From an uncultured Verrucomicrobiota bacterium (GTDB lineage Bacteria; Verrucomicrobiota; Kiritimatiellia; RFP12; UBA1067), in the NCBI GenBank assembly GCA_946631535.1, contig CAMPAF010000088.1:1-10139 (forward strand): a stretch of DNA of 10,139 bases. Reading direction: 5' to 3'. The notes below the pieces were generated by a model. It was not told the DNA's origin and searched no databases. It saw only the letters and a program-made list of their open reading frames with translations. This document shows, piece after piece, positions 1 through 6,488 of the stretch; position 1 is the stretch's first letter; each line of letters opens with the position of its first letter. A program made the translations under genes and the position numbers.

Positions 1-525
1 ACGCGCCGCCTGGTGTCCGAATACGGCAATCGCCTCTACGAGACGGCGATCCGCCTGTGCGGCAACGAGGCGGACGCGCAGGATTACGCCTTCCGCACGC
101 TTGAGCGCGCCGTCGACCGCATCCGCCTCTTTTCCGGCCGCTCGTCCTTCTTCACGTGGCTCTACGAGATACTCGTCAACCTCATCCGCACCGACGCCCG
201 CCGCAAGGCGGCGAACGCGCTGGTTTTCCCCGAAGAACTGCCGCCCTGCGAGGACCCGCACCCGAACGTCGGCGAGCAGCTCTCCGCCCAGGACGAGGCG
301 GCGATCGTCCGCGCGGCCGTCCGCGAACTGCCGCCGCACCTGCGCGCCGCAACCGTCTTCCGCTACTACGAAGACCTCACCATCCCAGAAATCGCGCGCA
401 TACTCTCCGTCCGGGAAGGGACGGTGAAGTCGCGCCTCCACGAGGCGAAATGCCGCATCCGCGAGAGAATCGCGCGAACGATTCGGCCGGACGCCCCGTC
501 TAACGGAAAGGAGATTGAACAGTGA
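1..525 (+). CDS. ECF-type RNA polymerase sigma factor, 5' end cut by window edge
   Basis: This is a sigma-70 family protein of the small extracytoplasmic-function type, which directs RNA polymerase to a specific promoter set. The frame is open to the left edge. The first in-frame start is GTG at 13, but region 2 homology seems to begin before it, so the true start is probably outside the window. Counting from that GTG, region 2 covers about residues 2-60, with a DAQD core followed by RIRLFSGRSSFFTWLY. Region 4 covers about residues 100-150, with the helix-turn-helix EIARILSVREGTVKSRL at 126-142. There are no extra domains, as expected for ECF sigmas. The stop overlaps the next start as GTGA (522-525), so it is translationally coupled to its likely anti-sigma partner. 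The promoters it controls cannot be identified here; autoregulation of the operon is usual for such pairs but is inference. Confidence 0.93.
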   Translation, partial: TRRLVSEYGNRLYETAIRLCGNEADAQDYAFRTLERAVDRIRLFSGRSSFFTWLYEILVNLIRTDARRKAANALVFPEELPPCEDPHPNVGEQLSAQDEAAIVRAAVRELPPHLRAATVFRYYEDLTIPEIARILSVREGTVKSRLHEAKCRIRERIARTIRPDAPSNGKEIEQ

Positions 526-2897
526 ACTGCCAGGAGACCAGAAAGCTTTTCGAGGATGCGCTGGACAGACGCCTGTCCGGCGGCGTCAAGCGCAAGCTTG
601 ACCTTCACCTTGCGCGGTGCCGCGACTGCCGCAAGTTCTACGAGGCGGAGCAGGCCGAGCACGCGCGCTGGTTTCGTGCGATGAACGACGCCGAGGCCGA
701 GCCGCCGCATTCGCTGCCGCCCGATTTCGCCGACCGGCTTGTCGCGTCAATCCTCGTCCGCGACAAGGCCCGCGTCTCCTTCTTCCGCCGCTTCCGCCTC
801 TCACGCTGGGGCGGCCTCGCGGCCACCCTCGCACTGCTCGCAGCCACCTTTGCGGCAGTATGGATCGGCGAACAGGCCATCACCCAATACGCCGAGGAAG
901 CCGCCGGCGAACGTTACATTCCAGACGGCGGCAGTTCTGGCCGGGGCAGCAGCCTTCACGGCGGCGAAACAGGTCTTGTACGTTACCTTGCCGGCGACGA
1001 AACCAATTGGGGAAGCCGCTATCTTGGCGGCAGCCTTGCAACCTCAATCTCATCACAACCAGAAGCAACCGAAGGAGAACCAAACGTGAGAAACCTTATC
1101 ATGAAAACGGGTGTCGCTACCCTTGCGAGCGCATCGCTGGCACTTGGCGCGACAGGCAACGTTTACGACGAGGCCAAGGTATGGTTCCGGGGCGGCTACG
1201 ACGCAAACGGCGACGGCATCTTCGCGGCAAACGAGTTCGTGGACTCGTCACGGCCCAAGAGCGACACCGTCCACCAGACGGTGACGCTGACCGGGAATGG
1301 AGTCCAATATCAGAAAGGTGCCGTCTGGTCGGCCTTCAACCCGTTCTACACCAATACGCAGTACTACGTATCCCTACCGAACGGCGACTGCGCGACGGCG
1401 GCGGAATGCTCGTCCCTCAAGATCGTGAATCCCCTTGAATCCGGCGAGAGCTGGCCCGACTTCACTCTCTTCATCAGGTTCAGATGGGACGGCAAATTCG
1501 CGCCTGGCAGTCCTGACAAGCTCTTTCTTGTGGACACGGGCGTGAACTGGGGCGGGAAGCGGTGCTTCAAATTTGGATTCAAGTATTTCCCCGAAACGGA
1601 CGACTTTGCGACGTGCTGGGAGATCGGAGCCGTCAACGACGGAAAGAATCCAACGAAGACAGACGGTATCAAGCTGCCTGTTGGCGAGTGGCGCGACGTG
1701 ATCATCACCGCGGTGGACAAAGGAATCAACCAGAACGGCGCTCTAAACGTCTACTGGGGTGTCGATGGCACCGCCTGGTGGCGCGGGGGGCAATATCCAT
1801 GGTTGACCAAATGGACAAGCTCAAGCACGATCAGCGTCTCCAGAATAGGTTTGGAAGCGACGGATCCCATTACAATCGGCCCAGCCACGTTCTCCGGCGA
1901 TATCGCGGCGTTTGCGCTTTGGCCGAAGATCCTGAACGAGGACGAGCGTCGCGAGGCGCTGGCCGACCCGCGTCCCGGCGACGCACTCTTCCGCATCGGC
2001 AAGGAGGATGGCAAGGCGGACGAATTCGCTGCCACCGAGTCGGCGCAGTACGAAGTTGACGCCAACGGCACATGGGACATCGTACCGAGCACGCTGAACG
2101 GGACGCACGACACGCTGAAGATCGACTTCGAGGTGCCGCCATCCTGGGATCAGATGAACCAGATCGTACGCCTCGTGGCCATCTCGGGCGACGGATGGGT
2201 TGAGGGAACGGTGGAAGACACGCTTCGCAACACGTCCGAACGACTGAAGGCCAGAAGGCTCAGGCCCGGACATCCGGCCAACTTCTTCGTCGACCGCACC
2301 AACCTAAAGACAGGTCCGCACGTGCTCACGCTGAAATTGATCAAGGGGAGCGTGACGTTCGATGTGATCGAACTGCGCGGATCGTTCCGCCTCGGGCAGA
2401 TCGACTACAACATGAATCCCAACAAGCAGTTCGACGCAACTTCCGGGCTGACATACCATAACATCGTCAACGGCTACTGGCGGGCGATGGACGGAGGCCT
2501 TTCCGACGACACCCTCTTTGATCCGACGGCTGCGAACTACGATCTGACGACGAACACTGCTACGACGATATTCCTCAATGTGCCGGAGGATATGGTCTGC
2601 TGTTCAAATACGCTCTTCGTTTCCTACAACCAGTTCAAGGAGAAGCCGAATCGCGTCTGCTGGTATCTGAACAACAACCTTTTATACAATTCCACGGAAG
2701 CGGATGACGGCGTGGAATACCAGTTCGAGGTGAAGGCGAAGCTATTGCCTGCAAATTCGTTCGTACCTGGCATGAACGCGTTCAAGCTCCGCCGGACCCA
2801 TGCTTCGTCATGGTGGGGCGGCATACGCGGTTTCATGGTCGAGATACAGGATGCGCCACTGCCGGAACCTACAGGAACCCTGCTCGTGGTGCGCTAA
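522..2897 (+). CDS. Zinc-finger anti-sigma factor read through into secreted LamG-like protein (791 aa apparent fusion)
   Basis: One uninterrupted frame contains two proteins' worth of domains. Residues 1-60 form an anti-sigma zinc finger (zf-HC2/ZAS type): Cys3, then His29-x3-Cys33-x2-Cys36. A single membrane segment lies at about 98-117 (AATLALLAATFAAVWIG). Residues 118-188 are low-complexity without recognisable homology. Residues 189-212 look like a signal peptide, followed by an EF-hand-like loop at 227-238, a LamG/concanavalin-like region at about 309-486, and probably two jelly-roll regions up to 791. The GTG start at 522 overlaps the sigma stop, and GGAAAGGAG lies at 505-513. As written, the sigma-binding finger would be cytoplasmic and the LamG part external, an RsgI-like arrangement. 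I favour instead two genes merged by a small frameshift near 880-930 (see the entry at 1086). The frame itself is certain; the fusion is not. Confidence 0.8.
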   Translation: MNCQETRKLFEDALDRRLSGGVKRKLDLHLARCRDCRKFYEAEQAEHARWFRAMNDAEAEPPHSLPPDFADRLVASILVRDKARVSFFRRFRLSRWGGLAATLALLAATFAAVWIGEQAITQYAEEAAGERYIPDGGSSGRGSSLHGGETGLVRYLAGDETNWGSRYLGGSLATSISSQPEATEGEPNVRNLIMKTGVATLASASLALGATGNVYDEAKVWFRGGYDANGDGIFAANEFVDSSRPKSDTVHQTVTLTGNGVQYQKGAVWSAFNPFYTNTQYYVSLPNGDCATAAECSSLKIVNPLESGESWPDFTLFIRFRWDGKFAPGSPDKLFLVDTGVNWGGKRCFKFGFKYFPETDDFATCWEIGAVNDGKNPTKTDGIKLPVGEWRDVIITAVDKGINQNGALNVYWGVDGTAWWRGGQYPWLTKWTSSSTISVSRIGLEATDPITIGPATFSGDIAAFALWPKILNEDERREALADPRPGDALFRIGKEDGKADEFAATESAQYEVDANGTWDIVPSTLNGTHDTLKIDFEVPPSWDQMNQIVRLVAISGDGWVEGTVEDTLRNTSERLKARRLRPGHPANFFVDRTNLKTGPHVLTLKLIKGSVTFDVIELRGSFRLGQIDYNMNPNKQFDATSGLTYHNIVNGYWRAMDGGLSDDTLFDPTAANYDLTTNTATTIFLNVPEDMVCCSNTLFVSYNQFKEKPNRVCWYLNNNLLYNSTEADDGVEYQFEVKAKLLPANSFVPGMNAFKLRRTHASSWWGGIRGFMVEIQDAPLPEPTGTLLVVR
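901..1089 (+). pseudogene. Probable displaced C-terminal part of the anti-sigma factor in the neighbouring frame
   Basis: From about 901 to 1086 the frame starting at position 901 looks more coding than the frame of the 791-codon ORF. By hand count over 60 codons, third positions are G or C in 40 of 60 there against 29 of 60 in the ORF frame. It reads an alanine-rich stretch (TAAVLAGAAAFTAAKQ) and ends in TGA at 1087-1089, overlapping the GTG at 1086. This fits a periplasmic tail of the anti-sigma factor moved out of frame by one extra base, or two missing bases, around 880-930. The tail has no recognisable domain, so this rests on base composition and stop/start geometry. Confidence 0.5.
1072..1078 (+). 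promoter_or_regulatory. Ribosome binding site for internal GTG start at 1086
   Basis: AAGGAGA lies inside the long anti-sigma/LamG frame, with AGGAG ending 8 bases before GTG 1086. A strong site at correct spacing before a signal peptide is the main reason to treat the LamG protein as a separate gene. Confidence 0.7.
1086..2897 (+). other. Probable independent gene start inside the 791-codon frame: secreted LamG/jelly-roll protein (603 aa)
   Basis: GTG at 1086 has a Shine-Dalgarno AAGGAGA (1072-1078) at ideal spacing. The next residues, RNLIMKTGVATLASASLALG, form a signal peptide. The neighbouring frame stops at TGA 1087-1089, giving a GTGA overlap like the one between the sigma and anti-sigma genes. 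After the signal peptide comes a calcium-loop-like DANGDGIFAANE (codons 1200-1235). A LamG-like sandwich follows, ending in FSGDIAAFALWPKILNEDE, a typical LamG finish. The C-terminal half carries jelly-roll-like strands such as TGPHVLTLKLIKGSVTFDVI, reminiscent of accessory domains of carbohydrate-active secreted proteins. No catalytic motif is visible, so binding or structural function on the cell surface is the safest reading. It ends with GTLLVVR, and the next gene follows after one base. Confidence refers to this being the native start. Confidence 0.7.
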
Positions 2898-2898
2898 G

Positions 2899-5031
2899 AT
2901 GATGAACGGCGTAAAGCAGATGGTGGCGGCGGCGTTCGCGGCAAGTGTGATGGCGGCAACGGCGCAGGAATGGAAGGTGTGGCCCTGCTACGGCGGGGGA
3001 TACGTGCAGAACGTCGTGGTCGCGCCGTCGAATCCGCGCGTGTGGTACGCCTACGTGGACGTTGGCGGTCCGTACCGCTCTGACGATGCAGGACGGCATT
3101 GGCGTCCGCTGCATGGCAATCTCGCAGGTGCCCACAGAAACGTGTCAGGCGACTGCGTACGCACGCTGGACGTCGATCCGCGCGACGAAAACAGTCTTGT
3201 CATGTGTTCGGGCGGCACGTTCGAACATCCCGCCGGCATCTTCGTCAGCCGCGACGGCGGTACTTCGTTCCGCAAGACAAGGTGTGGACGCTTCTATGGC
3301 AATGGGCCGCGGCGGATGCTTGGCCTTGTGCTGGGGCGCAATCCGAACAACCCCGACGAACTGGTGGCGGGCGAGGACTGGGACGGAGTGGCATTGAGCG
3401 CCGATAACGGGGAGACGTGGAAGGCCGTCGGGCTTGAACGGACATGGCTTACGGACCTGCGCTACGACCGGGCCGTGTCAAACCGTATCTACGCTTGCGC
3501 CAATCCGCCGAACCATCTCATGTCGCCTAGCGCCAATGGCGCGTGCAAGTTCCATGGGCGCGCATACGAGACGGGGCTGTTCCGGTCCGATGACGGCGGA
3601 CGCAACTGGCGGAAATTGTCCGCCAATGCACCATTTGAAATATGTCAGATTCAGGGCCGTGCCGAACTTATCGCATACTTCCATGAACAGGGCGTAAGGC
3701 GTTCGCGCGACGGCGGCGAGACATGGGAGGACTTCGCGCAGGGACTGGAAATCGCTCCGCTGGTCAACACCGGCTCGTCGCTCTCGCCCGGCCGGTATCA
3801 GGCCTTTGGCGCGGGGCGGGACTTCTATCTCGTCGGAAATGGCAAGGGTGACATCTACCGACGCGACGCGGATGGGGCGGCTTGGACGAAGGTTGAAGTC
3901 ATTGAGAAGCGAGCGGGAGTTCTGGAGAAGGAACCGCGTCTCCAATACATGACCGGGCATCCGATGGACGCGCTCGGATCGCTGATCGTCGATCCGCAGA
4001 ATGGTCGGCATTGGCTTGCGACCGACTGGTTTGAGATATGGGAGACGACGGATGCCGGGGCGCACTGGACGAGCCGCGTCGACGGCATCATGCAGCTGGT
4101 ATCGTTCACGGTAGAATGCGATCCGTTCTCGGAGAAGAACATCATCTACGGTGTGGCTGACATGGGGCTGTTCTCCTCGCAAGACGGCGGCGAACGGTTC
4201 TGGACGCCGAACGGATGGGTCTACGCCTGCAGCGCATCGTACTCGCGCAAGACGCCCGGCCTTGCAATGATATGCGGCGGCAAGGGGCCTGGCATGGTCA
4301 AACGTTCGACTAGTGCTGGCCGATGGTGGGAGACTCCGGCCTTGCGGGGCCTTCCGAAGCTCGACGCCTCAAATCCTGGCGTACGGGCCTACACGATCGC
4401 AAGCGATCCGTCCGACGGCTCGTTCCTGATTCTGCTCTCGGGCCCAGTCGGGAAAGGCAAGGGAGGCATCTACCGCACCGCCAACGCGGGGGACGACTGG
4501 GAGTGGTTTGGCGACGGTTTGCCAACGGGCGTGGATCTTTTCAAGGAACACGAATGGGGCAAGGGCGGACCGTTCCCGCAGCTTTACTTTGGCACCGACG
4601 GATCGGCGGTTTGCTATTCCGCAAAGATATGGAAGGGATGGTATCTCGACAAGGCGACCTCAACATGGCGCGAATCCAAGGGAGGCGCGGGCATCTGCGC
4701 GGCGGATCCGTTCCGCGCGGGACGTTTTCTACGCGCGGGCAAGACGCTTTCGGAATCGCTTGACGGCGGCGCGACGTTCCATCCGTACGCAGAGAGCAAT
4801 CTGGGCGAATGTGGCTTCGTCTCATTTGATGCGCACGTGCCCGATCTTGTCGTAGCAGGAATCTCGTCTAACCGTTCCGTAGCCGTCAGCCGCGATGGTG
4901 GACGGCGCTGGGACATTCTGTCAGGTTCTGAACGTGTACCGTCCGGGTGTTCGTCCAAGGTACTGGTCGACCGCAAGCGGCTCTTTTATCTTACTACAGG
5001 TTCTGGTGTGTTTACGAGGAAGTTGCCATGA
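2899..5031 (+). CDS. Secreted Asp-box beta-propeller protein, GH74 (xyloglucanase)-like
   Basis: This 710-aa protein probably binds or hydrolyses a plant-type glucan outside the cytoplasm. ATG 2899 is chosen over upstream starts because it lies one base after the preceding stop and gives a signal peptide (KQMVAAAFAASVMAATA, cleavage near 22); ATG 2902 is equally possible. Ten Asp-box-like motifs ([ST]-x-[DN]-x-G-x-x-[WF]) are spread along it, for example SDDAGRHW, SRDGGETW, TTDAGAHW and SRDGGRRW, as in double seven-bladed propellers. The N-terminus GGGYVQNVVVAPSNP then VDVGGPYR matches the GH74 first blade, whose Asp is catalytic (here Asp54). A second site, YGVADMGLF with Asp421, sits where the second propeller's catalytic Asp is expected. 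Length fits GH74. Alternatives are a non-catalytic BNR/sortilin-like propeller or a sialidase-fold binding protein. It ends in an ATGA overlap with the broken ORF at 5028. Confidence 0.85.
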   Translation: MMNGVKQMVAAAFAASVMAATAQEWKVWPCYGGGYVQNVVVAPSNPRVWYAYVDVGGPYRSDDAGRHWRPLHGNLAGAHRNVSGDCVRTLDVDPRDENSLVMCSGGTFEHPAGIFVSRDGGTSFRKTRCGRFYGNGPRRMLGLVLGRNPNNPDELVAGEDWDGVALSADNGETWKAVGLERTWLTDLRYDRAVSNRIYACANPPNHLMSPSANGACKFHGRAYETGLFRSDDGGRNWRKLSANAPFEICQIQGRAELIAYFHEQGVRRSRDGGETWEDFAQGLEIAPLVNTGSSLSPGRYQAFGAGRDFYLVGNGKGDIYRRDADGAAWTKVEVIEKRAGVLEKEPRLQYMTGHPMDALGSLIVDPQNGRHWLATDWFEIWETTDAGAHWTSRVDGIMQLVSFTVECDPFSEKNIIYGVADMGLFSSQDGGERFWTPNGWVYACSASYSRKTPGLAMICGGKGPGMVKRSTSAGRWWETPALRGLPKLDASNPGVRAYTIASDPSDGSFLILLSGPVGKGKGGIYRTANAGDDWEWFGDGLPTGVDLFKEHEWGKGGPFPQLYFGTDGSAVCYSAKIWKGWYLDKATSTWRESKGGAGICAADPFRAGRFLRAGKTLSESLDGGATFHPYAESNLGECGFVSFDAHVPDLVVAGISSNRSVAVSRDGGRRWDILSGSERVPSGCSSKVLVDRKRLFYLTTGSGVFTRKLP
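5016..5022 (+). promoter_or_regulatory. Ribosome binding site for ORF at 5028
   Basis: GAGGAAG lies inside the last codons of the propeller gene, with GAGG ending 8 bases before ATG 5028. It supports a real operon gene having started here. Confidence 0.55.
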
Positions 5032-5126
5032 AAACCATGTCCATCATACCAGTAGCAGCAGGGTTGGCGCTGGTCCGCCGTGGGCGTGCGCGATTTCATC
5101 GTCGGATCCCCGTGAGCGGACATTAG
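5028..5126 (+). pseudogene. Remnant start of an exported protein gene (32 codons), disrupted
   Basis: ATG 5028 overlaps the propeller stop as ATGA and has its own ribosome binding site. The first 15 residues, MKTMSIIPVAAGLAL, look like the start of a signal peptide. After that the frame turns into an Arg-rich stretch and stops at TAG 5124-5126. Just past the signal peptide the coding look jumps to another frame: from about 5071 the frame reading WSAVGVRDFIVGSP has 12 of 14 third positions G or C, then stops at 5113-5115. I read this as the beginning of a fourth operon gene for an exported protein, broken by a frameshift and by the rearrangement downstream. The original function cannot be told. 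Confidence 0.55.
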
Positions 5127-5268
5127 ACACTGATTGGGCGTGGGGGATTCGCAGCATTTCGAGGGCCTGCCCCCAGTTGCATTCGGACGGCGATGGAACA
5201 CTGTCCCTACCGATGGGGTGTATTGAATCGTATGGACGACTTCTTAAAAAGGTGTATTTACGATAGTT
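5127..5268. other. Non-coding junction region between the truncated operon end and the ATPase remnant
   Basis: No frame here has convincing coding character, a start with a ribosome binding site, or recognisable homology. It holds a weak long-loop inverted repeat (TGGGGG at 5141-5146 with CCCCCA at 5170-5175) and the first copy of a 15-bp direct repeat. It is probably the scar of a deletion or insertion that removed the rest of the exported gene and the front of the ATPase gene. Confidence 0.4.
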
Positions 5269-5288
5269 TTGATCTTCTTAAAAAGGTG
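5240..5288. repeat. 15-bp direct repeat, two copies 34 bp apart
   Basis: CTTCTTAAAAAGGTG occurs exactly at 5240-5254 and again at 5274-5288, separated by 19 bp. The second copy ends directly at the point (about 5290) where homology to the DUF4143 ATPase begins, so the repeat lies at the rearrangement junction. It may be a recombination or duplication footprint. It is too AT-rich and isolated to be ordinary coding sequence of this genome. Confidence 0.7.
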
Positions 5289-6291
5289 GGGTTCGCTGAT
5301 TTCAATCAAGAAGAATGTCAAGGACATTGTCATTCCAAGCGAGGAACTGAAAATCCAGATGTTTCCGATGGACTTTGAGGAGTTCCTTTGGGCCTTGGGA
5401 AGAGAAGGACTTGTGAAGCTTATCCGCAGCAGGTTCTCCGAAGGACGCCCCATGGGACAGACCGACCATCGTCTTGCAATGGAGGCGTTCCGGCAATATC
5501 TGGTGGTCGGCGGAATGCCGCAGGCCGTCGAGGCGTTTGCAAACGGACATGACATAAGGGGCGCGGAAAAGGCAAAGCGGGCGATCCTCGATTTGTACAG
5601 CTACGACATCGGAAAGTTCGCCGGCAGGCTTAAGCACAAAGTCCGTGCCATCTGGAACAACATTCCTGGTGCCCTGAGCGCACAGGAAAAGCACTTCAAG
5701 CCAGGGCTTGTGAAACCGGGAGTCAAGATGCGCGATCTTGATTCCCCCTTTGAGTGGCTTGCGGAGTCGATGACGGTAAATATCGCCAGTAATGTGACGA
5801 ACCCGAATGCCGGGCTGAAGATGTCCGAAGACAGGACACTTATAAAATGCTATATGGGCGATACGGGGCTTCTTGTCAGCCATGCGTTTTCTGAGAATAG
5901 CAACGCCACATGCGATATGCAGTGGAAGATACTGACCGGCAAGCTGGAGGTGAACAAGGGGATGCTCATGGAAAATGCGGTAGCCCAGATGCTGCGGGCC
6001 GCCGGACAGGAGCTGTTCTATCATTTCAACGGAACGCAGGATGATCGCGACAGCAGGATGGAGATAGAGTTCCTCCTTTCAAAATCGAAGATTTCCGCAA
6101 GGCACAACATCTATCCTGTCGAGGTCAAGAGCGCCAATGACTATACAACGGCGTCAATGGATAAGTTTCAGAGGAAGTTTGCGTCGGTGGTTGCAAGACC
6201 CATAGTCCTTCATCCGGGCGATGCGGATTTCTCAGCCGTTGTATTGAAGCTGCCTCTTTACATGGCCATGTTGATTCCGGAAATGGCCTAA
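5269..6291 (+). pseudogene. 5'-truncated AAA-family ATPase with C-terminal DUF4143 domain
   Basis: Full-length members of this family are about 400-480 residues, with an N-terminal AAA domain (Walker A and B) and a C-terminal DUF4143 part with a restriction-nuclease-like core. Here 340 codons remain from a TTG at 5269, and homology starts only at residue 8, GSLISIKKN, the family's sensor-strand region after Walker B. Next come MFPMDFEEFLWALG (family signature) and YLVVGGMPQAVEAF. The C-terminus has GDTGLLVSHAF, the nuclease-like MEIEFLL (about 264-270) and PVEVKS (283-288). In that motif the usual D of EIDF is E267. With no P-loop it cannot be a normal ATPase. The TTG lacks a well-placed ribosome binding site. 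Base composition is lower in GC than its neighbours, consistent with acquisition. A domain-only protein from an internal ATG is the alternative. Confidence 0.85.
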
Positions 6292-6313
6292 TACTCCGCA
6301 GAGGGTTGCAGTA

Positions 6314-6379
6314 GGGCCGCCGTTCCATCGACGGCCGCCCGCCGCAAAGATGGCGGCTCCCCATGCGGTCGCGCGGGAG
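6314..6379. repeat. GC-rich palindromic intergenic element (REP-like)
   Basis: This intergenic stretch holds two hairpins: GCCGT (6319-6323) with ACGGC (6331-6335), and GCCGCC (6334-6339) with GGCGGC (6352-6357). A third possible pairing is CTCCC (6357-6361) with GGGAG (6375-6379). No T-tract follows directly, so it is not a clear intrinsic terminator. The dense nested symmetry between two unrelated genes resembles dispersed palindromic repeats, but only one copy is visible here. Confidence 0.4.
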
Positions 6380-6426
6380 TGCGTCCCTCCACCCGTTTTG
6401 TAATTTCTGCTCACCCCGCAACACTG

Positions 6427-6456
6427 TTGCCTTTCGGCGGGGGATTCGTGTATAAT
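6427..6456 (+). promoter_or_regulatory. Sigma70-like promoter for the beta-helix/TIM-barrel operon
   Basis: A -35-like TTGCCT (6427-6432), an 18-bp spacer and a perfect TATAAT -10 (6451-6456) lie just ahead of the gene at 6489. Initiation would fall near 6463, giving a leader of about 26 nt. It looks like a housekeeping promoter, not an ECF type, so this operon is probably not under the sigma factor at the left edge. A ribosome binding site AGAGGAG (6478-6484) follows. Confidence 0.65.
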
Positions 6457-6488
6457 TTACCCGTTCTTGGAAGCAAGAGAGGAGCCTT

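Noticed and set aside
2800..2898. Upstream extension of the propeller gene to ATG 2800
   Set aside because: It would overlap the conserved C-terminus of the LamG protein and bury the signal peptide; ATG 2899 directly after the stop is a better start.
5141..5175. TGGGGG...CCCCCA inverted repeat as a terminator
   Set aside because: The six-pair stem has a 23-nt loop and no following T-tract.
5302..6024. 240-codon minus-strand frame opposite the ATPase remnant
   Set aside because: The plus-strand frame has clear DUF4143 family motifs; the antisense product has none.
6375..6396. GGGA/TCCC hairpin followed by TTTT as an intrinsic terminator
   Set aside because: The stem is only four pairs and the T-run is short and offset; not convincing.
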